DNA of 64,000 nt from Hyphomonadaceae bacterium (GCA_019753175.1 JAIELK010000001.1:16180-80179); one strand, 5' to 3'; positions 41,150 through 50,297 are shown, counted from the stretch's first letter. Notes: generated by a model not told the origin, from the sequence alone. Program-made: numbers and translations.

Positions 41150-41397
41150 TTCGCCCTTTTTCTCTTCCCGTGGTCCAAACTCAAGTAGCGCGCCCTTGCA
41201 GCCCCCTGGGGGACCGCGTCGCGGCGCGCTGAAAACAGTCCAATCGGCGGGGCCCGGGCCAAAGCAAGCTTAAGGGCAGCCGTTCCGAGTGAGGGCGGAG
41301 ACATACGGGCGACGGGCGCAGGCGTCAAGCGGCGGGCTGGGCGAAGCGAGCCGGCTGGGGCTAAGCTACCGCGATCGTGGATGTCAGGGCGGACCGA
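41150..41397. other. Divergent region between rpsL and a hypothetical gene
   Basis: 248 bases without a convincing gene. It must hold the rpsL operon promoter (near 41160-41280, reading left) and the promoter of the plus-strand gene at 41398. An inverted GC-rich patch (GCGCGCCC...CAGCCCCCTGGGGGACCGC around 41190-41220) contains CCCCCTGGGGG, which could be part of an S12-leader hairpin or simply GC-rich sequence. No further feature is clear. Confidence 0.4.
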
Positions 41398-42015
41398 ATG
41401 CAGCAAGAACCCGGCGGAGTGAGGCGTCTCATCAGTGCAGCGTTCGAAGGGGATTCGCCTCCGGCGCAGCTCAGCGTGGGCTTGGTGACCCTGGTGGAGC
41501 TGTGCCAGTTGGCCATGCCCGATCCAAACCTGATGAGAGCGCAGCTGTTGGCTGCTGGCTTCGTTCAGGGCAAGGAGGCGCCCGCTATGGCGGCGGCCTC
41601 GACCCTGGCGCTTGAGACCAATATCTTCACGTCGCCGGTGCGCAATCTGCGGCACACGATCTACGGCAACGAACGCCTGCAATCGCCGGTGATCATGCTT
41701 CTGAGCGAAGGAGACACTGACAAGGGCGGCGTCGTTTTCGCCAGCGCCGTTTTTCGCGAAGCGATCGAAGCGGACGTCGTAAAGGCAGTAACGCACGTCA
41801 CCGGCAAGACGCCGCTAACCGGCAGCACTACGCGCAACGCGGAGGGCAAGCTCTTGAGACGCGTTTTCTGGGACACGGAATATGTGGCTGGCGTCCAGGG
41901 CATCGTTGCCAGTGGACCCGAGAATGTGGAGGCCACCCACTTGCCGCGGGCGATAACCGCCTTCGCGAAGAGTGGAGCTAGGCCAGCCGCCGTTGCGCAA
42001 GGACGCGCGCCTTAA
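41398..42015 (+). CDS. Hypothetical protein
   Basis: 205 residues, cytoplasmic by prediction (no signal peptide or membrane helix). AGGGCGG precedes ATG 41398; a GTG at 41377 is an alternative. Recognisable pieces are an alpha-helical N-terminal part (RRLISAAFEGDSPPAQLSVGLVTLVELCQLA) and a beta-rich C-terminal part (SPVIMLLSEGDTDKGGVVFASAVFREAIEADV, GKLLRRVFWDTEYVAGVQGIVAS). Its 3' end overlaps the convergent neighbour by 38 bases. The two proteins share a loose layout and may be distant relatives. No family is recognised. Confidence 0.6.
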   Translation: MQQEPGGVRRLISAAFEGDSPPAQLSVGLVTLVELCQLAMPDPNLMRAQLLAAGFVQGKEAPAMAAASTLALETNIFTSPVRNLRHTIYGNERLQSPVIMLLSEGDTDKGGVVFASAVFREAIEADVVKAVTHVTGKTPLTGSTTRNAEGKLLRRVFWDTEYVAGVQGIVASGPENVEATHLPRAITAFAKSGARPAAVAQGRAP

Positions 42016-42454
42016 ACATGGTCCTTCCACGCACATCCGAAAATGAGGTGGAGATCGTCGCCAGCTTCATGCCCGGCAGTTCGATGCGATAGGCGCGCGC
42101 GCGCATCTCTGGATCGGTCGGATGCGCGACATCATCCATCTGTTGCGCTGCTGGAAATGCCTTTGCCAAACGTTCGTGCAACAGTTTGGTTGCTGCGCGG
42201 ACATCGTCGCCAAAGAACCAAACGTCGCACGCGCTGCCGTGCATATCCACAAACACGCCCTCCTGCCCGGCGGGGTAGAACAATGTGTTCCCTCCTGGCT
42301 CAAGCCCCAGCAACGCGCGCTCATCATCTGTCAGCTGAGCCGGGGGTGCGGGGGTGCGGCCGGCAACGTCGCCCCGGATCATCCTGAGACAGCCGTCGAC
42401 CACGATCTCCGCCGCCAACGCAGCCGACGACGTGGGAATTTGAGTATCAGCCAT
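41978..42454 (-). CDS. Hypothetical protein
   Basis: 158 residues without signal peptide. It has an acidic N-terminal half and a segment NTLFYPAGQEGVFVDMHGSACDVWFFGDD followed by an amphipathic helix (VRAATKLLHERLAKAFPAA) and RARAYRIELPGMKLATISTSFSDVRGRTMFKARV. The pattern (short strand, Cys, helix, then a strand pair) is seen in small proteins of unknown function from alphaproteobacteria. It stands at the left edge of the oxygenase/sulfotransferase island and overlaps its neighbour's 3' end by 38 bases. Confidence 0.65.
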   Translation of the reverse strand: MADTQIPTSSAALAAEIVVDGCLRMIRGDVAGRTPAPPAQLTDDERALLGLEPGGNTLFYPAGQEGVFVDMHGSACDVWFFGDDVRAATKLLHERLAKAFPAAQQMDDVAHPTDPEMRARAYRIELPGMKLATISTSFSDVRGRTMFKARVLAQRRLA

Positions 42455-42566
42455 TCAAATCATGCCTCGCTGACGCCGGGGGATGGTGGCATACCGCCGG
42501 AGCGACCTCAACATCGCCCGGCTACTGCCTTGCGCCGCTGCGCCATGCGATCCAGTGTGGCGGCCA

Positions 42567-43832
42567 ATGCAAAGACTGACTCCAGAAGTGCTGGCGTCCC
42601 AAGCGGAAATGGCTGAGCGCCTAGGCCGCAAGGCCGAGGCTGATCGAATTTGGCAGGCGCTGATCGACGAAGCGCCGGACCATCAGCGCGCCGCCTACGC
42701 GCGTGGCCGGCGTTTCCTCGAGGCGGGCGACGCCGCCGCCGCCTTGCCCCTGCTTCAAACAGCCGAAGCCAAGGACCGCAAACACGCTGAAACGCCGCTC
42801 TACATCGCGCTGGCCCATCGTATGCTCGGGGACCTCGATAGCGCCCTTGCAGCAATCGACCGAGCGCTAGCCCTGGATCCGTATTTCTTCGTCGCCCTCA
42901 TATCCAAGGCGAGTCTGCTCGAAGCCAAGGGGAAGCCACGCGCAGCCGCGCGATGCTACGCCGACGCCATCAAGATTGCTCCATCACTGGATGCGCTCGG
43001 ACCGACGATGCGCATTGCACTGTCCCGCGCACAAAGCGCAGTCGCGCAAAACGCTTCGGCCTTAGCCGAGCACCTGCACCGCAGCACCGCCCATTTGCGA
43101 CCCAAGCTCGCAGGAGAGCGCCTAGAGCGCTTCGACGAGAGTCTGGACATCGTAGCGGGTCTAAAACGCCGCTACGTGCATGATCCGATCCTGTTTTACT
43201 ATCCGGGTCTGCCTGCGACCACCTTCTACGATCGAAGCCTGTTTCCGTGGCTTAAGACGTTGGAGGCAGCGACCCCCGTGATCGTGGAAGAACTGGAAGC
43301 CGTCCTTAGAGAGGACAGCAATCGCTTTTCGCCCTACATCCAGTTGCCGCCGGAAGCGCCCGTCAATCAATGGCGGCAACTCAATCATTCAATGCTCTGG
43401 AGCACTTTCCACCTCTGGCGCGACGGCGTGAGGCAGGACGCCAATTGCATACGATGCCCGCGCACTGCCGCACTTCTTGAACAATTGCCGATGGCTCATC
43501 AACAAGGGTTCGGGCCAACGGCCTTGTTCTCTGTGCTCAGCCCCCACACCACAATTCCACCGCATACCGGTTCAACCAACGTCAGGTTATTGACCCACTT
43601 GCCGTTAATCCTGCCGCCGAATTGCCGATTCCGCGTGGGCAATCATGTGCGACAGTGGCGAATGGGCGAGGCCTGGGTGTTCGACGATTCAATCGATCAT
43701 GAGGCCTGGAACGACAGCGATGAGACCCGCGTCATCCTCATCTTCGATGTATGGAACCCACTCGTTAGAGAACCGGAGCGTACACTAATCAGCGCGCTGA
43801 TGCTTGCCCTCAAGGCATACAACGCCGACTGA
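42567..43832 (+). CDS. TPR protein with aspartyl/asparaginyl beta-hydroxylase domain (AspH family)
   Basis: 421 residues. Residues 1-140 are three to four TPR units (LIDEAPDHQRAAYARGRRFLEAGDAAAALPLL, ALAHRMLGDLDSALAAIDRALALDPYFFVALISKASLLEAKGKPRAAARCYADAI). Residues 205-400 form an AspH-type 2-oxoglutarate/Fe(II) oxygenase: H333 in IPPHTGSTNVR, H378 in IDHEAWNDSD and R388 in TRVILIFDVW give two Fe-binding His and the 2OG-binding Arg; this family uses two His without the usual Asp. It should hydroxylate Asp or Asn side chains, or a small molecule. ATG 42567 is chosen because codons from 42483 lack TPR character. It stands tail to tail with the sulfotransferase gene, 2 bases apart, and is a clear paralog of 49065-50228. 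Confidence 0.88.
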   Translation: MQRLTPEVLASQAEMAERLGRKAEADRIWQALIDEAPDHQRAAYARGRRFLEAGDAAAALPLLQTAEAKDRKHAETPLYIALAHRMLGDLDSALAAIDRALALDPYFFVALISKASLLEAKGKPRAAARCYADAIKIAPSLDALGPTMRIALSRAQSAVAQNASALAEHLHRSTAHLRPKLAGERLERFDESLDIVAGLKRRYVHDPILFYYPGLPATTFYDRSLFPWLKTLEAATPVIVEELEAVLREDSNRFSPYIQLPPEAPVNQWRQLNHSMLWSTFHLWRDGVRQDANCIRCPRTAALLEQLPMAHQQGFGPTALFSVLSPHTTIPPHTGSTNVRLLTHLPLILPPNCRFRVGNHVRQWRMGEAWVFDDSIDHEAWNDSDETRVILIFDVWNPLVREPERTLISALMLALKAYNAD

Positions 43833-43834
43833 CC

Positions 43835-45271
43835 TCAACTTAGATCAAGTTGACCGACATAGTCGCGCAGCTCGTCAACGTGGCGTTCGTATCGCCGCCA
43901 ACGGCCGGACGACTCAGCGTGCAGCGGTCGGCGCACCTGCCAAACACTGGCGGTCTTGACCAACGCATCGCGCTCGTAAAATGCGAGGCAGTCATCATTC
44001 CACGGCAGTCCGCAGAACGCCAAAACCTCCTCAAGCACCTCGCGCGGACGCCTCACAAACTGATCGTAGTCGAAGTTATGAAGGTCGGCGCCGAAGCGCT
44101 CTTTCCAGTGGCGCAGAAGCCGACGCTCCTGCCCCAGATAGTGAGCAATATCCTGCAGATCGAAAGCATAGCTCATGCTTGGATCGAGATGGAGGAAGAA
44201 CACCGAAAGGCAGTTGTCCAACGGGTCCCGCACGGTGCGGACGATTTTTGCCTCGGGAAACATCGCCTTCAGATCGGCGATCCGAAGGAAGTTGTCCGGC
44301 CGTTTGTCGGTGACGAACTCCGCCGTCGGAAACGCGCGTGCCGCGGACTGCCGATAGAAATCGGCCGCGGCTGCGACTTGCTCGCGGGTCGGATTCGATG
44401 CGTTCACGAACTTGCTCAAAGCCAACGGCAACAGCGCGGTCTCGCCGGCCGCGCTGACTTTTGGATGCGCGGCCAACACTCGCTCCAGCAGAGTCGAGCC
44501 GGACCGGAACATGCCGCATATGAAGATGACCTGAGGCTTCGCCGGCTCTAGGTTCGCCGCAGGCGGGGTCGGCGTGTCAATCAGCCTCTGGATCAGCGCT
44601 TCTTGCCTCGCGCGATCATAGCGCGGCGCACCCTCACGCGCCGCGCTATTAGCGCGAACATACGTCGAGAACGCCTCATCATAGCACCCGCACTCGTCTA
44701 GCGCTCGCGCAAGTGCAAACAACAAGCTCGCCCGATCTGGCCCTTTGACATCCGCACGCGCTGTTGCGTCACGAAGCTGTCCGATCACGGGATCGCAATC
44801 GGTTTCAAACCGAGTGCAGTTGGCTAAACGGCTGAGCGCCTCCCAACATTGTGGATGAGCCGTCAAGATGGAGCGGTAGCGTTGCGCGGCGGCGCCTTTC
44901 CGCCCGCGATCTTCGTCCAGATTTGCGTAATTCAGGGCGGCAGGAAGATAGTGCGGGTTAGACGCCAATGCAGCCAACAATTCCTGCTCTGCAGACACGG
45001 CATCGAGCAGGTCGTCAGAGAGAATGACCGCGCGGTTCAGACGAACCTCCTCCGGGCATTCTATGCCCAGGTCGAGCGCGCGCTGGTACGAGTTCAGGGC
45101 TGCCTGCGGCAAGCCGAGCCTGCGCTGAACCCAGCCGAGATTGTACCAGCTCGGGGCCAAGTCGGGCCTCAGCGCGAGCACCTTTTCGTACGCCGTCGCG
45201 GCCTCGCCATAAGCGCCGGCCTCTCGGAGACGCCCCGCCCGTTCCAGAAGGTGACTGATATCTTCCGTCAT
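43835..45271 (-). CDS. TPR-containing sulfotransferase-like protein
   Basis: 478 residues. The N-terminal half has TPR units (LREAGAYGEAATAYEKVLALRPDLAPSWYNLGWVQRRLGLPQAALNSYQRAL, HYLPAALNYANLDEDRGRKGAAAQRYRSIL). Residues 246-460 form a sulfotransferase domain: the 5'-phosphosulfate loop IFICGMFRSGSTLLERVL (253-260) binds PAPS, and the 3'-phosphate motif is IVRTVRDPLDNCLSVFF (about 343-360). DYDQFVRRPREVLEEVLAFCGL is the later conserved block. Such enzymes move sulfate from PAPS to sugars, proteins or small molecules. The acceptor is unknown. A longer open frame to 45310 lacks conserved residues. It is divergent from the P-loop protein at 45331. Confidence 0.88.
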   Translation of the reverse strand: MTEDISHLLERAGRLREAGAYGEAATAYEKVLALRPDLAPSWYNLGWVQRRLGLPQAALNSYQRALDLGIECPEEVRLNRAVILSDDLLDAVSAEQELLAALASNPHYLPAALNYANLDEDRGRKGAAAQRYRSILTAHPQCWEALSRLANCTRFETDCDPVIGQLRDATARADVKGPDRASLLFALARALDECGCYDEAFSTYVRANSAAREGAPRYDRARQEALIQRLIDTPTPPAANLEPAKPQVIFICGMFRSGSTLLERVLAAHPKVSAAGETALLPLALSKFVNASNPTREQVAAAADFYRQSAARAFPTAEFVTDKRPDNFLRIADLKAMFPEAKIVRTVRDPLDNCLSVFFLHLDPSMSYAFDLQDIAHYLGQERRLLRHWKERFGADLHNFDYDQFVRRPREVLEEVLAFCGLPWNDDCLAFYERDALVKTASVWQVRRPLHAESSGRWRRYERHVDELRDYVGQLDLS

Positions 45272-45330
45272 GGCCAGCCGTGCTCTACTGAGGGACTTAA
45301 CACTTCGCATCGAAGTCTCAAGGCGAGTTG

Positions 45331-46380
45331 ATGTCGCGCGCGGGCGCTCTCGAAAAACTGCGGCATGATTTGCTCGCCGGACCCAACCTCGTCCCGCACA
45401 ATCTCAACCTTTCTGCCAACAACATCCTTTTGATTCGGCTGTCTGACGAGGCGCTACAAACCGCAAGTTTCCTGGACGAGAGAGTTGTCTCCCCCGAGAC
45501 GCCAGGCATTTGGGTCAGCGTCAACACCCTCCGCGAGGCGCTGACGCCACCGCCAATTGTCCCCCCATTGCGCTACATCTTCCACATCGGCCACGTGGGC
45601 TCGACGCTGCTCAGCCGCCTGTTAGGCGAGATTCGTGGTGTCGCAGCGCTGCGCGAGCCCTTCGTGTTGCGCCGGCTGGCCGAGGCGCACGACGCTCTGA
45701 ACACGCCCCTCAGCCTCTACGATCAGCCCGTTTTCGCAAGCCTGACCCGAGATCTGCTGACGCTGCTCGGCAGGTGTTCAGCCGACAAGCGGGCCGTGGT
45801 CATCAAACCCACCAGCGCTGTTGGTCGCATGGCGGACTGGCTCATGGCGCACGCGCCGCAATCACGCTGTGTCTATCTCCACCTCGACGCCGAGCCCTTT
45901 CTCGCCGCCGTTCTTGCCGGCAAGAACTCCATCGTAGACTTGCGTGGCCATGCACAAGAGCGGCTTCGGCGCCTGCTGCGGCTGCGCCCACACCAGCCGG
46001 TCGCGCCGCTGTACGCATTAAGCTCGGGAGAACTCGCCGCCCAAGCGTGGCTCACCGAGACACTGACAATGCGACAACTCGCCAAGAGACTTCCCGACAA
46101 GACCAGTCTTGTGTCGTTTGATGACTTGCTTGCATCTCCAGCGCTGGTCTTGGCGGCTATCTGCGCGCACCTGGAGCTGGCGGTCGCACCCGGCGAAATC
46201 GACGCTGTGTTGGCGGGACCCACGCTCACCCGTTACGCGAAAGCGCCGGCGCACGAGTACTCGCCAGCTCTGCGAACTCAATATCTCCGCGAGTCCCGGC
46301 AACGCAACGCAGAAGAAATAGCGCGCGGCCTGCTCTGGATCGACCGCATGCGTGAACAAGGCATAAACCTAGAGGCGTGA
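45331..46380 (+). CDS. P-loop sulfotransferase-like protein (divergent)
   Basis: 349 residues. The loop YIFHIGHVGSTLLSRLLGE (about residues 83-100) has the form of a sulfotransferase 5'-phosphosulfate loop (GHVGST for G.RSGT), but the arginine typical of the loop is replaced by His/Val. KRAVVIKPTSAVGRMADWLM and RCVYLHLDAEPFLAAVLAGKNS follow where the 3'-phosphate motif should be. The remainder is helical and ends RNAEEIARGLLWIDRMREQGINLEA. The fold is probably right, but PAPS-dependent activity is less sure than for the two TPR proteins. The 12-base overlap with the convergent PKHD gene suggests tight packing of the island. Confidence 0.72.
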   Translation: MSRAGALEKLRHDLLAGPNLVPHNLNLSANNILLIRLSDEALQTASFLDERVVSPETPGIWVSVNTLREALTPPPIVPPLRYIFHIGHVGSTLLSRLLGEIRGVAALREPFVLRRLAEAHDALNTPLSLYDQPVFASLTRDLLTLLGRCSADKRAVVIKPTSAVGRMADWLMAHAPQSRCVYLHLDAEPFLAAVLAGKNSIVDLRGHAQERLRRLLRLRPHQPVAPLYALSSGELAAQAWLTETLTMRQLAKRLPDKTSLVSFDDLLASPALVLAAICAHLELAVAPGEIDAVLAGPTLTRYAKAPAHEYSPALRTQYLRESRQRNAEEIARGLLWIDRMREQGINLEA

Positions 46381-47034
46381 CCACCGTCTGGTCAGGTTTT
46401 GGCGAACCGCTTCCAACCGCATCCTGTTTGCCCAATGCATCTTGCCGCCCTCAAGTGCGCTGATTTCGCCGAGCTCGAACAGCACGTTGCGCTCATCCTC
46501 CTCCGGCACCATGCTTTCAATGAAGGTGATCGAAACCAAACGCTCGCCCGATCTCACCGCCGCGACTTCATGCAGCGTTGTTGAGGGATAGACGATGGCT
46601 GAGCCTGCCTGCGCGCGCAGCGGCACCGCCTTAGATCCAAGGTGGAGAACCAGTTCTCCGCCTTCATACGTTGCGGCATCGGAGAGAAACACGGTGCACG
46701 ACAGGTCGGCTCTCAAAATTCCGTGCGGAGCCGGCATGAGTGCGGCGTCCGCATGCACACCATACTTCATGCCGGCCGTGTAGCGCGCCAACAGGGGCGG
46801 CGCGATGCGCTTCGGCAGTGCGAAGTCGCAGAATTCCCGCGATCGCCTCAGCGCATCATGCACAATGGCCGACGCTTCGGCAGTCGCGCTATCGGCTGGA
46901 TCGCCCTGCAAATTCTCCTTGAGCTGAAACGCCGGGTTTGACGCGCGACCGTCAACGAAGCGCGCCGCGGCCGCCAAGGCGCGCAGTTTATGCACTTCAT
47001 CAGCTGACAGCACCTGCTTGATCTCCAAGATCAT
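46369..47034 (-). CDS. PKHD-type Fe(II)/2-oxoglutarate hydroxylase (PiuC/YbiX-like)
   Basis: 221 residues from ATG 47034. The fold is the prolyl-4-hydroxylase type: RYTAGMKYGVHADAALM has the HxD Fe ligands H94 and D96, and STTLHEVAAVRSGERLVSITFIES has H155 and the 2OG-binding R165. LSCTVFLSDAATYEGGELVL is the typical jelly-roll segment. PiuC proteins are often linked to TonB-dependent iron receptors. The start overlaps the stop of the TPR-sulfotransferase as ATGA, so the two are translationally coupled. A much longer open frame reaches 47361 without oxygenase similarity. Confidence 0.9.
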   Translation of the reverse strand: MILEIKQVLSADEVHKLRALAAAARFVDGRASNPAFQLKENLQGDPADSATAEASAIVHDALRRSREFCDFALPKRIAPPLLARYTAGMKYGVHADAALMPAPHGILRADLSCTVFLSDAATYEGGELVLHLGSKAVPLRAQAGSAIVYPSTTLHEVAAVRSGERLVSITFIESMVPEEDERNVLFELGEISALEGGKMHWANRMRLEAVRQNLTRRWSRL

Positions 47035-49058
47035 GCGCCTTCTCCCACGCGCGCGGCATCCGATCGTTTTTCTTGACGCTCTCCGCTGACCGGATCGAGG
47101 CCATGGCGGCGCAGCGCATCCGCCAACGGTGTCAGGAATGGCGCATACTTCCCGCCCCCAACATCGCCAAGACGCGGGGGTTTGCGCGCCTGCATTGTGC
47201 TGAGGGTGCCGATGACGCGATCCGAGAGCCAGTACTTGAGGCACGCAGAGTCCCAGGTAAGCCCGCATGAGTCCAGCAGTGCTGGGCATGCACTCTCGAA
47301 GTTGGCGACGAAGTCCTCGTATTGGACGGTCACATACCGCTCCCGCATAGTCCGTTCCCAATGCGCCATCAGGCGAGCGTACTCCGTGTAATAGTGGCCG
47401 ACATTGCGTAGATCCGTCTTGAACGAAACGAACTTCGAGAACTCGTTTCGAAAGATCGACAAGCCAGTGTCCAAGGGGTTGCGCTTGAGATGCACGACGC
47501 GCGCGCTGGGAAACACCAGGAACAAGATGGGCAGGGCGTCATAATTCCAGGGGTTCTTGTCTGTGACGAAACTGCGTCCGGAAGTCCCCGGAAGGTCGGC
47601 CCAGAAGGCCTCTCTCCAGCGCCGAACGTGTTCGCTGGTAATGCCCTCGCCGCCGCGCTCTCGCAGGACCGCCAATGCCTCCTGCATCACCCACCGCATC
47701 ACCGGGCGCTCGCCGCACGCGATGACATCGGCGTGCGCGGCAAGAACGCTTTCGATCAGCGTGGTTCCCGATCTCGGCATCCCGACGATGAAGATCGGCG
47801 TCGGTTCGTTCTCTGCTTCGACGGTCATGGGCTGAAACGCGAGCAAGGACATCAGCTCATTGACTTCCGCCACCCGCTTCTCGGCGACGTATCCAAGTCC
47901 TTCGCGCTCAGCCAGATGAAGCGCCGCAGCGTTGCCTGCCGCGTACGCATCAAACGCGGAGTGCGCGTCGCCTTCGGCATGGTAACAGTCGCCGAGTGCA
48001 AAGTGCGCGGAGATACGGTCCTGCTCTCGCACACTTGGATCTCGCGTCGCCGTCAACAGTCCCTGCTTCTGCACGGCGTCGACCCTGCCACCTGTGATTT
48101 GAGTGAGCACTTTGAGCGTGCTGACGTCGAGAGGCTCGATTGAGAGAGCGCGTCGGCAGTAGGATTCCGCGCGATCGTGCTGCCCGCGGAACATGGCGAG
48201 GATGGCCTGCGCAGACAGCGTATGCGTTGAACGTGGGTTGAGCCGCTCCGCCTCGTCAAGGCTGGCGGCGGCCGCATCGTACTCCAACGCAGTTATGCAG
48301 AGCCTCCCATAGGTGGCGAGGGTCTCAGCGTCGGCATCTGTCATGGCCATCGCCTTTTCGAAATTCGCCATCGCGTGCCGGGGACGCCCTGTTTCCCATT
48401 GCGCTTTCGCCAACAGTTTCCATGCAGCTTGCGCCTGAGGTTCGACGCGGGTCCATGCTGCGGCGGCGTTTTCAAGCGCCCGCCAGTCGCCGCGCGCCGC
48501 CTTCAGCTCCGCGTCAAGGCGCAGTATTGCCGGATGGTTTGGAGCGAGCTCCGCCGCTTGCACCAGCGCGCGCTCAGCAGCGTCAAACTGCCTGGCGTCG
48601 AAATGCGCGCGCGCCAGCTTGAAGATCAATGACGCGTCACGCGGCCGGAGATCCACAGCGTTCGCGAAGCTTTGCGCAGCGGCCGAGAACTCGCGCTGCA
48701 TCGCCTGCACTTCACCCAATCGCTGCCACGCCACCCAGAACTTGGGCTCAAGCCGCAGAACCTCCCCGGCCAAGTCCACGGCAACGGCGTGCTCCCCTTT
48801 GAGCGCGTGCCACTCGAAGAGATTCATCAACAGCCCGGCATGCGCAGGCCGAAGGTCCACGGCCCGCTGCAGATGAAGGAACGCTTCGTCCTCGCGTTGG
48901 GCGCGCATGAGCATGACGCCGTAGGAGCTGAGCAGTTCGGCGTCAGCAGGCGCGCGCGCAACCGCCATCGAATAATGAACCAGCGCCTCGCCCAGGCGCC
49001 CCGCGCGCTTCGCGCGCTCCGCCTTCTCGATGAGTACACCGGTTTCCGGATCACTCAT
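47031..49058 (-). CDS. TPR-containing sulfotransferase-like protein, large form
   Basis: 675 residues. Residues 1-400 are about ten TPR units (e.g. RAGRLGEALVHYSMAVARAPADAELLSSYG, GQHDRAESYCRRALSIEPLDVSTL). Residues 420-650 are the sulfotransferase domain: PIFIVGMPRSGTTLIESVL (loop 425-433) and ARVVHLKRNPLDTGLSIFRNEFS are the PAPS-binding 5' and 3' motifs, and FVTDKNPWNYDALPIL precedes the latter. KYAPFLTPLADALRRHGLDP closes the domain, which is common in this TPR-sulfotransferase family. It is coupled to the PKHD gene (ATGA) and lies 6 bases after the AspH gene, so one operon makes an AspH-type oxygenase, a sulfotransferase and a PKHD oxygenase. Confidence 0.9.
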   Translation of the reverse strand: MSDPETGVLIEKAERAKRAGRLGEALVHYSMAVARAPADAELLSSYGVMLMRAQREDEAFLHLQRAVDLRPAHAGLLMNLFEWHALKGEHAVAVDLAGEVLRLEPKFWVAWQRLGEVQAMQREFSAAAQSFANAVDLRPRDASLIFKLARAHFDARQFDAAERALVQAAELAPNHPAILRLDAELKAARGDWRALENAAAAWTRVEPQAQAAWKLLAKAQWETGRPRHAMANFEKAMAMTDADAETLATYGRLCITALEYDAAAASLDEAERLNPRSTHTLSAQAILAMFRGQHDRAESYCRRALSIEPLDVSTLKVLTQITGGRVDAVQKQGLLTATRDPSVREQDRISAHFALGDCYHAEGDAHSAFDAYAAGNAAALHLAEREGLGYVAEKRVAEVNELMSLLAFQPMTVEAENEPTPIFIVGMPRSGTTLIESVLAAHADVIACGERPVMRWVMQEALAVLRERGGEGITSEHVRRWREAFWADLPGTSGRSFVTDKNPWNYDALPILFLVFPSARVVHLKRNPLDTGLSIFRNEFSKFVSFKTDLRNVGHYYTEYARLMAHWERTMRERYVTVQYEDFVANFESACPALLDSCGLTWDSACLKYWLSDRVIGTLSTMQARKPPRLGDVGGGKYAPFLTPLADALRRHGLDPVSGERQEKRSDAARVGEGA

Positions 49059-49064
49059 GCGTGA

Positions 49065-50228
49065 TCAGTCCCAGTCCAGAGATTTGCCATTGTAGGCGTC
49101 TATCGCATGAAAGATCGCTCGCACTTGGTCACGCTCGATCGGCGAAAGCTCCGGTCGCCAGAAATCGAACAGAAGCACGGTGCGAACGCTGTCGCTCAAA
49201 TTCCAGGCCTCGTGCTCGATGGTGTCATCGAACACCAGCAGTTTTCCCTCTTTCCACTCGCGGGTGTCGTTGCCGACACGCAGGGCGCAACCCGGCGGCG
49301 CCACAAGCGGCAAGTGACCGATGAGCCTCGTATTGACAAAGCCGTGGTGCGGCGGGATCCGCGTTCCCGGCAGCAGCCTCGAGAACAGAACCGACGGCGA
49401 GCGCGCTGGGCAATCGGCCAGCGGGACCCGCGCCAACGCCGCCAACGTGTTCGGGCAGCGCTCGGCCACCTCCGGCACAACGGCGCCGTTGCGTATCAAA
49501 TAGCACGCGCTCCAGGCTGGATTGCCGACAAGTCCGCCATGCGCGTTCCCGCCCTGCGGCCGGCTAACGTCGCGTTGCAAGTATGGAGTGAACAGAGCTG
49601 CATCATCAGCAAGCGCCAACAGTTCGCTGCGGATCGCTGCGGTCGCCGCTTCAAGGCCGGGCGCCCAATCGAATTGATCCGGTTCGTAGAACTGGATTTG
49701 CGGCAGTTCGGGAAAGTAGAAAAACCGCGGCTGCTGCTGATAGATGCGGGTCTTACCCAGCATCAAGCTCAAAGCGCGTTCGACCCGCTCCGCAAGCGCC
49801 CCCGGTACTGCGCGTTCGATCTCGGTTTGAAGAAAACTGGAATAGGCGCGCGCAAGCTTTTGGGCTTCGGCTGCGGCGCGCTTCAGCTCCGAGGCTTCAC
49901 GCGCCGTCGGCGACGCAGGCGCGCGGCGGACCGCGGCCGCATACATGGCCCCCGCCCCGCGCATGTCGCCGGCGCCGACGAGCTGGTCCGCCTTCAGGAC
50001 CATCGCCAACACGTGCCCCGGCTCAGCATTGAGCGCCGCGTCAACGTAGGTGCTCATGCCTGCATAGTCCTGGAGGCCGCGGCAGGCGCGCGCCATCCCG
50101 AGCAGGACTTGCAGGTTGCGAGGCTGATGCTCGGCGAGCTGCAGGAACATGGCGCGCGCAGCCGCGAAGTCGTTCCGCCCCAGCGCGTCCTCCGCACGGG
50201 CCAATGAGGCAAGCGCGTCCGAATCCAT
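49065..50228 (-). CDS. TPR protein with aspartyl/asparaginyl beta-hydroxylase domain (AspH family), copy 2
   Basis: 387 residues. A short TPR region (ALGRNDFAAARAMFLQLAEHQPRNLQVLLGMARACRGLQDYAGM) precedes an AspH oxygenase: H294 in RIPPHHGFVNTR, H339 in IEHEAWNLSDS, R349 in VRTVLLFDFWRP. The N-terminal lobe of the domain reads RFFYFPELPQIQFYEPDQFDWAPGLEAA and matches FYYPGLPATTFYDRSLFPWLKTLEAA of the copy at 42567-43832, so the two are paralogs. ATG 50228 is the start (MDSDALASLARAEDAL). It lies 69 bases after the TBDR, with a terminator hairpin between them. Confidence 0.88.
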   Translation of the reverse strand: MDSDALASLARAEDALGRNDFAAARAMFLQLAEHQPRNLQVLLGMARACRGLQDYAGMSTYVDAALNAEPGHVLAMVLKADQLVGAGDMRGAGAMYAAAVRRAPASPTAREASELKRAAAEAQKLARAYSSFLQTEIERAVPGALAERVERALSLMLGKTRIYQQQPRFFYFPELPQIQFYEPDQFDWAPGLEAATAAIRSELLALADDAALFTPYLQRDVSRPQGGNAHGGLVGNPAWSACYLIRNGAVVPEVAERCPNTLAALARVPLADCPARSPSVLFSRLLPGTRIPPHHGFVNTRLIGHLPLVAPPGCALRVGNDTREWKEGKLLVFDDTIEHEAWNLSDSVRTVLLFDFWRPELSPIERDQVRAIFHAIDAYNGKSLDWD

Positions 50229-50239
50229 GCCCTTCACAA

Positions 50240-50276
50240 AAGAAAAATGCGGCGAGCCCCGAAGGACCCGCCGCAT
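50240..50276 (-). terminator. Terminator hairpin between TBDR 1 and its downstream oxygenase gene
   Basis: On the minus strand ATGCGGCG...CGCCGCAT forms a stem around a GGTCCTTCGGGGCT loop region (50247-50276), followed by TTTTTCTTTT (50236-50246). The U tract is present. It would end most TBDR transcripts but allow some read-through into the AspH/TPR-sulfotransferase operon, as in attenuated receptor operons. Confidence 0.85.
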
Positions 50277-50297
50277 CATTCAACAAAACGCCGCGGT

